Source of the DNA: Kiritimatiellales bacterium
GTDB taxonomy: Bacteria; Verrucomicrobiota; Kiritimatiellia; Kiritimatiellales; Pontiellaceae
NCBI GenBank assembly: GCA_015486775.1
Contig: WFRA01000309.1
Coordinates: 1-11,762 of the forward strand
Length of the DNA: 11,762 bases
Reading direction: 5' to 3'
Below, in pieces: positions 5,197 through 11,372 of the stretch (its first letter is position 1; each line of letters starts with the position of its first letter). The notes under the pieces were generated by a model that was given only the letters and a program-made list of their open reading frames with translations, ran no database searches and had not been told where the DNA came from. A program made the position numbers and the translations under genes.

Positions 5197-7934
5197 TATT
5201 TGCCCCTCGTTTGTTTTAGATAGGTTGCCGCCTGGGTTGCCGCCGCTCCGGCGTGCAATACGGTGTCGGGAATATCGCGCACGCCGATGATGGCGCCCGC
5301 CGCGAAGAGTCCGTCAATGTTGGTCCGCCCCGGTTCGCTAATGGGATCGATCTCACGGACATACTGGTGTTCGTCGGCTTCGAGTTCGCCGGGCTTGAAG
5401 AGACCAAAGGCTTCGGTGTTGGGGAGGAATCCGACCGTCAGAACCACGAGGTCGTGCTCGCGTTTTCCGAGACCGCCTTCGCCCTCCATGTCTTCGTACT
5501 GCAACTCCATGTTTCCATTTTCGAGTTGCCGGATGCGCGAAGCCTTGCCTTTCACAAATTCAACACCCATGCCTTTCGACTGTTCGTAGAATTCGTCGTA
5601 GCCTTTGCCGAAGGCTCGGATATCGATGTAGTAGATCGTCACATCGGCGAGTGGCAGCGCACCCATCACGAGCTGAGCGTGCTTGACGGAGTACATGCAG
5701 CCGATCCGACAGCAGAGCGGGTTGCATACCGTGTGGTCACGCGAGCCGTTGCAGAGCACGATGGCGATGCTTTCGGGCTCCTTGCCGTCCGATGGTCGCA
5801 ATACGCTGTTGTACGGACGGGTCGGGGCGAGCAGGCGATCCATCTGCAGGCCGTCGATCACGTCTGGAATGCGGCCGTAGCCGAGCAGTTCTTTTGCGGC
5901 GGGATCAAGAACCTCGTAGCCGGTGGAGAGCACCACCGCACCGACGATCAGGCTTCGGGGGCGTTCTGTCATTTTGAAGTCGATACAGAAGGCGGGGCAA
6001 ACATTCACGCACTCCATACACTGGGAACATTCGCCGCAGTTCATGCAACGGTGCGCCTCTTGCCGGGCTTCTTCCTCGGTCATGACGCTTTCGTAGCAGT
6101 CGAAGGTTTTCTTGCGCTCGTCGAGCGGCATCATCGGTTGTAGTACTGGCGAGCGGGGCTTGAAGTCCTTGGCCTCTTCGAGCACCGCATCCTTGTTGGT
6201 CTTTTCCAGCAGGAAGTCGGTATCGAACGGAGCGTCGAGCGACTCGCCCTTGAGGTGGAGATCCATGTAGAAGGCGGCGCGGCGACCCTGCGCAATGGCA
6301 TTGACGATCATGGTCGGGTTGGTGACGCAGTCGCCTCCGGCAAAGATGGAGGGATCCTTCTTGGTCTGCAACGTCTTTTCGTTGGACTTGAGCAGCCCCC
6401 ATTCGCTTTCGATCTCATCCACGAAGTCGGTGGTGGAGGGCTTGAGGCCGATGGCGAGGACGACGAGGTCGACGGGGAGGGTGGACTCGGAGCCTTCGAT
6501 CACTTCGGGGCGGCGGCGACCGGAGTCGTCGGGCTCGCCCAGCTTCATCTTCAGGAATTCGACCCCTTCGAGTTTGCCGTCTTTACCAACGAACTGTTTG
6601 GGGTTGGCAAGCTCCATGAGCTCCACCCCCTCGTCGATCGCCCCCTCGATCTCCCAGCTATGCGCTGGCATTTCGTCGCGGGTGCGGCGATACATAATGA
6701 TCACCTTTTTCGCGCCCATGCGGATGGCGGAGCGGGCGGGGTCCATGGCGGAGTTGCCGCCGCCGACCACCACGACGGTCTTGCCCTTGATGTCCGGGGC
6801 GTCACCAATCTTGGTTTCGCGCAGGAACTTCATGCAACCCATCACACCTTCGAGGTCTTCGCCTTCGATGCCCATGTTCCGTTCGTCGGAAGCACCGGTG
6901 GCGACAAAGACCGCGTCGAAGCCCTCTTTTTTAAGGCTGGCGGCGGATTTAACGCGGGTGTTGCACTTGATCTCTACGCCGAGCGCGGTGACGTTTTTGA
7001 TGTCGCGATCCACAATTTCGTTGGGCAGGCGGTAGGCCGGGATGGCGGTGCGGAGCATCCCGCCCGCCTGGGTTTCGGCCTCGAAGATGGTGACCTGGTG
7101 GCCGTTGCGGGCGAGGTAGAAGGCGGCGCTGAGCCCGGCGGGACCGGAACCGACGATGGCGACCTTGGTCTTGAGCTGGTTTTCGACCGGACCGTATTCC
7201 GGCTCGGGATGCTCTTCGTAGTAATAGTCGGAGAAGAAGCGTTTGATCCCCCTGATGTGGACGGTTTCTTCTTTTCCGCAACGGGTGCAGTCGCTTTCGC
7301 AGGGGGCGTAGCAGGCGCGTGCCAAACTTCCAACCAACGGAGCATTTTGCAGGTGCAGGTTGAAGGCCTCTTTATAGCGTCCGGCACGGACGAGCGAGAT
7401 GTAGCCGCTGGCTTTTACGTTGGAAGGGCAGGTGAAGGTGCAGGGAGCTTCGCCCCGGCGGTCGATCACTGCCGTTTTTGGAACGGCTTGCGGGAAGGGA
7501 ATGTGAGCCACCCGGCGGGTGACAAGATCGTAGTTATATTCGTCGGGAACCGTTACCGTGCAGATTTCTTCGCACTGGCCACAGCCGGTGCAGGCATCAA
7601 AGTCGACGTAGGAGGCTTTTTGGTGCATCTCGACGGCAAAACTTCCGTCGGTATTGCGCGTAATTTCGTCCACCTCGGTATAGACCTTCACATCGATATT
7701 GGGATGGTGGGCGGCGGCCGCCATTTTTGGGGTTATGATGCAACTGGCGCAGTCCAAGGTTGGGAAAACCTTGCTCAAGAGAATGGCTTTACCGCCAATG
7801 CTGGATTTTTTTTCGACCAGCAGCACCTTGTAGCCCATGTCGCCGAGCGAGGCGGCGGTCTCCATACCGGCGGTGCCCGCTCCGACCACCATGACATCGT
7901 AGTCTGTTTTTTGCTTATCCGTTTTCATTGGCAT
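5196..7934 (-). CDS. HdrA-like flavoprotein with built-in GltD/NfnB-type NAD(P)H oxidoreductase module, 912 aa
   Basis: Domains in order: HdrA-type FAD motif VVGAGTAGMETA (16-27); LDCASC (C62, C65); ferredoxin motif CTGCGQCEEIC (115-125); a GltD/NfnB-like segment from about 160 to 560; Cys-rich ferredoxin region CMNCGECSQCMECVNVCP (630-647); then the rest of HdrA with LCNGSRD and VCNPLCCRIGC (728-746) and a final FAD-binding pattern DGLFAAGAIIGVRDIPD (874-890). The GltD-like part has its own FeS cysteines (C165, C169, C208, C212, C216, C219), FAD motif VGSGPAGLSA (261-270), NAD(P) motif GGGNSAMD (391-398) and FAGGDCVTNPTM (531-542). So it can probably take electrons from NADH or NADPH and carries two FADs. 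The start at 7934 overlaps the MvhD-like gene by 20 bases; an ATG two codons later (7928) is equally possible. Read-through is clean, with no frameshift. Confidence 0.93.
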   Translation of the reverse strand: MPMKTDKQKTDYDVMVVGAGTAGMETAASLGDMGYKVLLVEKKSSIGGKAILLSKVFPTLDCASCIITPKMAAAAHHPNIDVKVYTEVDEITRNTDGSFAVEMHQKASYVDFDACTGCGQCEEICTVTVPDEYNYDLVTRRVAHIPFPQAVPKTAVIDRRGEAPCTFTCPSNVKASGYISLVRAGRYKEAFNLHLQNAPLVGSLARACYAPCESDCTRCGKEETVHIRGIKRFFSDYYYEEHPEPEYGPVENQLKTKVAIVGSGPAGLSAAFYLARNGHQVTIFEAETQAGGMLRTAIPAYRLPNEIVDRDIKNVTALGVEIKCNTRVKSAASLKKEGFDAVFVATGASDERNMGIEGEDLEGVMGCMKFLRETKIGDAPDIKGKTVVVVGGGNSAMDPARSAIRMGAKKVIIMYRRTRDEMPAHSWEIEGAIDEGVELMELANPKQFVGKDGKLEGVEFLKMKLGEPDDSGRRRPEVIEGSESTLPVDLVVLAIGLKPSTTDFVDEIESEWGLLKSNEKTLQTKKDPSIFAGGDCVTNPTMIVNAIAQGRRAAFYMDLHLKGESLDAPFDTDFLLEKTNKDAVLEEAKDFKPRSPVLQPMMPLDERKKTFDCYESVMTEEEARQEAHRCMNCGECSQCMECVNVCPAFCIDFKMTERPRSLIVGAVVLSTGYEVLDPAAKELLGYGRIPDVIDGLQMDRLLAPTRPYNSVLRPSDGKEPESIAIVLCNGSRDHTVCNPLCCRIGCMYSVKHAQLVMGALPLADVTIYYIDIRAFGKGYDEFYEQSKGMGVEFVKGKASRIRQLENGNMELQYEDMEGEGGLGKREHDLVVLTVGFLPNTEAFGLFKPGELEADEHQYVREIDPISEPGRTNIDGLFAAGAIIGVRDIPDTVLHAGAAATQAATYLKQTRGK

Positions 7935-8325
7935 CCAACTTCTTTAGTTCGTTTTGAAAATTGTTCATGTGTGCCACAAAGTTGTCGGCGCAGACGGAGC
8001 AGATCCCCGACATTTTGAGCCGCTTGGGGTTGATCCCTTTTTCCTTCATCATGTCCTGCGCCTTTTTGATCACCGCGCTGGTGCGCGGCGTGCAGTCGGA
8101 AAGGAAGGCGCAGTCGCCGCCGCAACCGGCCACGAACACCCCGTCGAAACCCTGTTCGATGGCATGGACGATCCACGCGGGCTTGACACCACTGGAGCAG
8201 GGCAGGGGAACCACCTGGACGGCGGTGGAATAGTGCATGTGCGCGCCGCCGGCCAGATCAATGCCCGGGTCGGATATGCTGTTGGTCGAAAAGACCAAGA
8301 TTTTTGGATCGGATTCTTTGTTCAT
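7915..8325 (-). CDS. MvhD/FrhD-like hydrogenase iron-sulfur subunit, 136 aa
   Basis: Small protein of the MvhD family (PF02662), which links an electron-donating enzyme to HdrA. Family traits: GIDLAGGA near residue 21, PLPCSSGVKPAWIVHAIEQGFDGVFVAGC spanning roughly 41-68, GGDC (69-72), and KGINPKRLKMSGICSVCADNF (96-116, C109 and C112). MvhD normally opens with FxCxxC ligands to a [2Fe-2S] cluster; here the matching place reads FSTNSISD with no cysteine, so the cluster may be altered or absent. The ATG at 8325 has only a weak purine stretch upstream, but it sits at the natural family start; the frame is open further upstream only through the palindromic repeat and antisense of TusA. It is directly upstream of and overlaps the HdrA-GltD gene, as mvhD-hdrA pairs often do. 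No hydrogenase genes are in the window. Confidence 0.85.
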   Translation of the reverse strand: MNKESDPKILVFSTNSISDPGIDLAGGAHMHYSTAVQVVPLPCSSGVKPAWIVHAIEQGFDGVFVAGCGGDCAFLSDCTPRTSAVIKKAQDMMKEKGINPKRLKMSGICSVCADNFVAHMNNFQNELKKLDANENG

Positions 8326-8343
8326 CGCTGCGCTCTGTAATGG

Positions 8344-8418
8344 GTTGTTGAGTGTTGGTTGCTGGATTGCCGGGGAGGGTTGCCGGTTGCTGGCAACCAG
8401 CAACCGACAACCAACAAC
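8344..8418. repeat. Palindromic extragenic repeat between tusA and the MvhD-like gene
   Basis: Arms 8344-8365 and 8397-8418 are inverted copies agreeing at 19 of 22 positions (one mismatch is a G-T wobble). Between them GGTTGCC (8378-8384) and GGCAACC (8392-8398) form a further perfect 7-bp stem that competes with the outer arm. GGTTGCTGG occurs at 8357-8365 and 8385-8393 and inverted at 8397-8405. It fills nearly all of the 101-base gap inside the cluster and could stabilise, process or partly terminate the transcript. Confidence 0.75.
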
Positions 8419-8426
8419 TAAAACGG

Positions 8427-8681
8427 CTACGCCGTTTTCCGGAAGAATACGCGCCAGAAGCCGTCGTCCTCGATGTCGCCGAGGTATTCGTACTTCATCT
8501 TTTTGCTCCAGCGCTGGACGTCGATGATGGTGCCTTCGTCCGAAGAGAGGACACACATAACGCCGTCTGCGGGGCAATCGGCGATCGCGCGCTTGGCTTC
8601 GAGCAAGGGGCCGGGGCAGGCGGTTCCGCGTGCGTCCACTTCCGTTGCGACGTCCAATGCCTTGAGTTCGTCTGTAGTCAT
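8427..8681 (-). CDS. tusA: TusA-family sulfur-carrier protein, 84 aa
   Basis: TusA proteins are small cytoplasmic carriers that hold sulfane sulfur as a persulfide on one cysteine. The signature is DARGTACPGPLLEAKRAI (residues 16-33), with the active cysteine C22 in the CPGP motif. The rest follows the two-layer fold: MCVLSSDEGTIIDVQRW (42-58) then a C-terminal strand ending FWRVFFRKTA. Two extra cysteines are C36 and C43. Length is usual for the family. The start at 8681 has GGAG seven bases upstream. It sits directly behind two DsrE-family genes, an arrangement known from sulfur oxidisers and reducers where TusA and DsrE pass persulfide sulfur to a redox enzyme. Here that enzyme would be the Hdr-like complex; this is inference. 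YedF is the nearest alternative name. Confidence 0.92.
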   Translation of the reverse strand: MTTDELKALDVATEVDARGTACPGPLLEAKRAIADCPADGVMCVLSSDEGTIIDVQRWSKKMKYEYLGDIEDDGFWRVFFRKTA

Positions 8682-8716
8682 TTTGTTTCTCCTGTTTGGG
8701 TTATGGGGTTAGTGGT

Positions 8717-9079
8717 TTAGAATACGTAGGTTTGCACGGCACCGTCTACATCCAGTAGGAAGGTGGGTACCTTCTCAATCTTGATGCGCTCGTCGCGGAG
8801 ATCCTTGGGGTCGACCCCCTGGTTTTCCAGCGCCAGCTCGCAGAGCACGATTTTTTCGCCAAATTCCATGAGCGTGTTGAACAGCTCGACGGGATTGGGC
8901 ATGCCTTTCGGGGTTCCGAGCTTTTCAAGCTCCCCCTTGAGTACCCATTTTGCGGCGGCGGGGCCAAAGAACACATGAACCTCGTAGTCGAGCGCTGCGC
9001 CCGATGTGGAAAAAATCAGCGTCGGCATGACGCTCGTGGATTCAGCGGTATTGCAAACAACAACCATTTTTTCTGCCAT
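8717..9079 (-). CDS. DsrE-family sulfur-transfer protein, 120 aa
   Basis: The sequence fits the DsrE/DsrF-like fold: strand MAEKMVVVCNTAEST, helix, strand YEVHVFFGPAAA (residues 32-43), and near residue 76 KIVLCELALENQGVDPKDL. C80 is at the position of the persulfide-carrying cysteine of DsrE-type proteins; C9 is the only other cysteine. The protein ends VPTFLLDVDGAVQTYVF. The start at 9079 follows AAGGAGAAGGAC, a strong ribosome-binding site. It lies between the DsrE2-like gene and tusA. DsrF and DsrH partners of the DsrEFH complex are not present, so it probably works with TusA and the DsrE2-like protein. The particular DsrE subgroup cannot be fixed without an alignment. Confidence 0.82.
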   Translation of the reverse strand: MAEKMVVVCNTAESTSVMPTLIFSTSGAALDYEVHVFFGPAAAKWVLKGELEKLGTPKGMPNPVELFNTLMEFGEKIVLCELALENQGVDPKDLRDERIKIEKVPTFLLDVDGAVQTYVF

Positions 9080-9105
9080 GTCCTTCTCCTTGGTTAAGTT
9101 AAATC

Positions 9106-9184
9106 GTATTGCGTACTACGTATTGCGTATTCCTTTCCTACGTACTTAGGTTTCTAGCAATACGCAGTACGAAATACGCAATAC
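9106..9184. repeat. Palindromic extragenic repeat between the two DsrE-family genes
   Basis: Arms 9106-9131 and 9159-9184 are inverted copies agreeing at 23 of 26 positions, around a 27-base loop. Each arm is itself made of two near-copies of GTATTGCGTA (exact at 9106-9115 and 9120-9129). It fills most of the 109-base gap inside the cluster. The base composition (AT-rich GTATTGCGTA units) is unlike the neighbouring coding sequence and suggests an inserted dispersed repeat. Confidence 0.78.
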
Positions 9185-9188
9185 TCCC

Positions 9189-9743
9189 CTACATAAACCA
9201 GCACTGCTTGGCTTCTTGGAACATGCCCACGAAGGCACCGACGCCGACATAATCGATGTGCGGATAGTCGATCATCTCTTCTTTTTTCATGCCCATCACA
9301 TCCATCGCCATAGTGCAAACATGGATGCGGACACCAAATTCGCCGGCTTCCTTCATCAGTTCATCGAGCGATTTCGCATTGTGCATTTTCATAACGGCCT
9401 GAATCATTTTCGGCCCCATGCCCATCATCTGCATCTTGGAAAGAGGAAGACCCTGCGCTTTCTTCGGTAGCATCATGCCGAACATTTTTCCGAGGAAATC
9501 CTTCTTCACCTTCTTGTTTGGGTCGCGCAGGGCGGAAAGCCCCCAGAAGGTGAAGAACATGTCCACTTCCATGTCGTAGGCGGCCGCACCGAGCGCGATG
9601 ATGAATGCCGCCATGGTTTTGTCGTAGTCGCCATCCATGACGCCGAGGCACAGGCTGTCCTTGGGGGCGTTTTCCTCTAGCTCTTCCACGCGGGCCGTCA
9701 ATTGCTTGATCTGTTCTTCCATGCTCTGTTTTTCTTCGCTCAT
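9189..9743 (-). CDS. DsrE2-like (DsrE/DsrF/DrsH-like) protein, 184 aa
   Basis: The start at 9743 is chosen because GGAG at 9751-9754 lies seven bases upstream; an in-frame ATG at 9782 would overlap the ArsR gene and has no such site. Residues 1-25 form a charged, coiled-coil-like helix (MEEQIKQLTARVEELEE). The core then follows the DsrE2 family (PF13686): LCLGVMDGDYDKTMAAFIIALGAAAYDMEV-type start, DMFFTFWGLSAL (61-72), and the key motif VCTMAMDVMGM (142-152) in which C143 is the likely persulfide carrier. C32 and C181 are the other cysteines. Residues 84-121 are unusually rich in methionine. DsrE2 proteins have been linked to sulfur transfer together with TusA, often membrane-associated; no clear transmembrane helix is seen here, only moderately hydrophobic stretches. 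Confidence 0.86.
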   Translation of the reverse strand: MSEEKQSMEEQIKQLTARVEELEENAPKDSLCLGVMDGDYDKTMAAFIIALGAAAYDMEVDMFFTFWGLSALRDPNKKVKKDFLGKMFGMMLPKKAQGLPLSKMQMMGMGPKMIQAVMKMHNAKSLDELMKEAGEFGVRIHVCTMAMDVMGMKKEEMIDYPHIDYVGVGAFVGMFQEAKQCWFM

Positions 9744-9771
9744 TGGTTTTCTCCGACAGTTTGTTTTTTTG

Positions 9772-10113
9772 TTAAACGGCAACTTCGTCGTAGTCCCGGG
9801 CCATGCGCCCCTGCGATTCCATCTCTTCGAGCAGAATGCAACGCATCATGTGGCAGCTCTCGATGAGCTTGGGGTTCTTCAAGTGGTAGTAGACGGTCTG
9901 AGCCTCCTTGCGGTTGGCCACCACCCCTTTGTTCTTCATGGTGCGCAGGTGCTGGCTGATCGTGCTACTGGACACGGAAAGTGCTTCCGCAAGCTCTCCG
10001 ACACTGCATTCGCCCTGGCTCAAAACCTCGACAATGGCGATCCGCTTAGGATTCGCCATCATTTGGCAGAGCTCCGCCTGTAGTTCAAAAAGCTCGAAGT
10101 TGCAAGGTTTCAT
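9772..10113 (-). CDS. ArsR/SmtB-family winged-helix regulator with five cysteines, 113 aa
   Basis: First gene of the cluster. ANPKRIAIVEVL (residues 20-31), SVGELAEALSVSSSTISQHLRTMKNKGVV (37-65) and EAQTVYYHL (70-78) are the helix-turn-helix and wing of the ArsR family. Cysteines are C4, C16, C36, C87 and C92. The classical metal site CxC in helix 3 (ELCVCDL) is absent, so arsenic or cadmium sensing in the standard way is unlikely. A dithiol/persulfide switch, as in SqrR/BigR-type members, fits the sulfur context, but the cysteine spacing has not been matched to them. The stop at 9772 is 28 bases before the next start. There is no clear Shine-Dalgarno before the ATG; see the promoter entry. 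It likely represses its own operon. Confidence 0.9.
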   Translation of the reverse strand: MKPCNFELFELQAELCQMMANPKRIAIVEVLSQGECSVGELAEALSVSSSTISQHLRTMKNKGVVANRKEAQTVYYHLKNPKLIESCHMMRCILLEEMESQGRMARDYDEVAV

Positions 10114-10181
10114 GGTTGCTAAAGTACGAGCGCGGACAACAGGTGTAAAGCAAAAAACTGAATATTATAAAATACTAATAA
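10114..10181 (-). promoter_or_regulatory. Candidate promoter/operator region for the arsR-dsrE-tusA-hdr cluster
   Basis: Read on the minus strand, TTTACA (10144-10149) is followed after 17 bases by TACTTT (10121-10126), which ends 7 bases before the ATG at 10113; if used, the mRNA would be leaderless or nearly so, which agrees with the missing Shine-Dalgarno. A second possibility is a perfect TATAAT at 10164-10169, with no good -35 box. TATTA (10163-10167) and TAATA (10176-10180) form a short inverted repeat overlapping that box, a possible ArsR operator. All of this is by eye and low certainty. Confidence 0.35.
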
Positions 10182-10213
10182 CGTTGGCGGATAACTCACC
10201 ATTGTGTCCCTCC

Positions 10214-11263
10214 CTATTTTAAGCATTTTTTACAGGTCTGCCCAGCGAGCGCCTTGGTGGAGAGCAACCCGCAGGCGGCATCGATGTCCAGCCCGCGGGA
10301 GGCGCGGATCGTGGTCAGGATTCCCCTGTTGTTGAGCGCATCCTTGAATTGCTGCAGCGTGTTTTCGTCGGTGCCCTTCAGCGGGGTTCCAGGGATTGGA
10401 TGAAACCGGATCAGATTGATCCGGCATTCGATGCCCGCGAGCAGCCGCGCGAGTTCCCTAGCGTGGCGCGGGGTGTCGTTGAGGCCGCCAAACACGATAT
10501 ATTCAAACGAAACCCGCCGCTGTCCGCCAAAATCCCTTCTGCGGACTTCGTCGACAATCCGCTCCAGCGGATAGGTGCCCTGCACGGGCATCAGCTCCTG
10601 CCGCTCTTCGGGGAAGGGGGAGTGAAGGCTGATCGCCAAATGCGCCTCGCACTCGTCCAGGAAGCGGACTAGCCCCGGGATCATGCCAATGGAGGAAACC
10701 GTGATTCTCCGCGGGCTCATGGCAAAGCCCCATTCCGAGGTCAGGATCTCGATGCTCTTGAGCACCTCGTCGAGGTTGTCGAACGGTTCGCCCATGCCCA
10801 TGTAGACAATGTTGGTGATTTCGTCCCGCTCCGGAATGTTGCGGATCTGGTTGGCAATCTCCCCGGCGGAGAGCTGGCCCTGAAATCCCTGCTTTCCCGT
10901 CATGCAAAACAGGCAACCCATCTTGCAGCCCACCTGGGTCGACACGCAAACCGTTTTCCGATCCTTGAAAGGAATCATCGCTGTTTCGATAAACTTGCCG
11001 TGCTGCGTCGGGAAGAGATATTTTTTGGTTCCGTCCGCGCTGATTTTGGTTTCGACGGGTTCGACGAGTCCGAAGGAATACTGCTCGTTCAGCGCCTCGC
11101 GCGCCTTTTTCGACAGGTTGCTCATCTCGTCGATCGACGAAATATCCTTGCGGTAGAGCCAGTCGGCCATCTGTTTTGCCGCAAATCTGGGCAGATCCAG
11201 CTCCGCCGCCACGGTGCCCAGTTCATCGAGCGTCTTTCCAAAGAGGGATTCTTTTTCGTTCAT
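10214..11263 (-). CDS. rlmN: 23S rRNA (adenine2503-C2)-methyltransferase RlmN, 349 aa
   Basis: Radical SAM enzyme that methylates A2503 of 23S rRNA (and A37 of some tRNAs), tuning translation fidelity. The cluster motif is CKMGCLFC (C113, C117, C120). C331 in DIDAACGLLS matches the methyl-carrying cysteine (Cys355 in E. coli), and C106 lies seven residues before the first cluster cysteine, as E. coli Cys118 does. MGMGEPFDNLDEV (155-167), RITVSSIGMIPG (186-197), SLHSP (212-216) and RFHPIPGTP (286-294) are further family motifs. Full length. The tail CKKC (C344, C347) is close to the end. The RlmN-type RASRGLDIDAACG ending argues against the resistance enzyme Cfr. It lies 100 bases upstream of the arsR start in the same direction, and no terminator is evident between them; a functional link to the sulfur cluster is not implied. 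Confidence 0.96.
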   Translation of the reverse strand: MNEKESLFGKTLDELGTVAAELDLPRFAAKQMADWLYRKDISSIDEMSNLSKKAREALNEQYSFGLVEPVETKISADGTKKYLFPTQHGKFIETAMIPFKDRKTVCVSTQVGCKMGCLFCMTGKQGFQGQLSAGEIANQIRNIPERDEITNIVYMGMGEPFDNLDEVLKSIEILTSEWGFAMSPRRITVSSIGMIPGLVRFLDECEAHLAISLHSPFPEERQELMPVQGTYPLERIVDEVRRRDFGGQRRVSFEYIVFGGLNDTPRHARELARLLAGIECRINLIRFHPIPGTPLKGTDENTLQQFKDALNNRGILTTIRASRGLDIDAACGLLSTKALAGQTCKKCLK

Positions 11264-11372
11264 GTCCGTCCGTTTCTACGTCCATCGCGCCCTCTTCGCA
11301 AATACAATATGCCCGCGAAGGCCGCATCCGGCGCTTCCTTTTGGCGGGGGAGTGCGCTATAGCTTCCAATCT

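Noticed and set aside
5196..7934. Two separate genes joined by a sequencing error
   Set aside because: One frame reads through all domains, and the GltD-like part is nested inside HdrA with both HdrA halves intact, so a simple missed stop would not explain it.
6255..8018. A 587-codon plus-strand open frame opposite the HdrA-GltD gene
   Set aside because: It mirrors the codon phase of the minus-strand gene, whose FAD, NAD(P) and cysteine motifs are unmistakable. The antisense product shows no family motifs.
1903..8681. Assignment as the sHdr lipoate-dependent sulfur oxidation system
   Set aside because: No lipoate-binding protein or duplicated hdrB/hdrC in the window, and the HdrA-GltD fusion and MvhD-like gene point to NAD(P)H-linked electron transfer. 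A partial relation cannot be excluded.
10214..11263. Cfr-type antibiotic resistance methyltransferase
   Set aside because: The C-terminal RASRGLDIDAACG pattern and chromosomal setting fit housekeeping RlmN.
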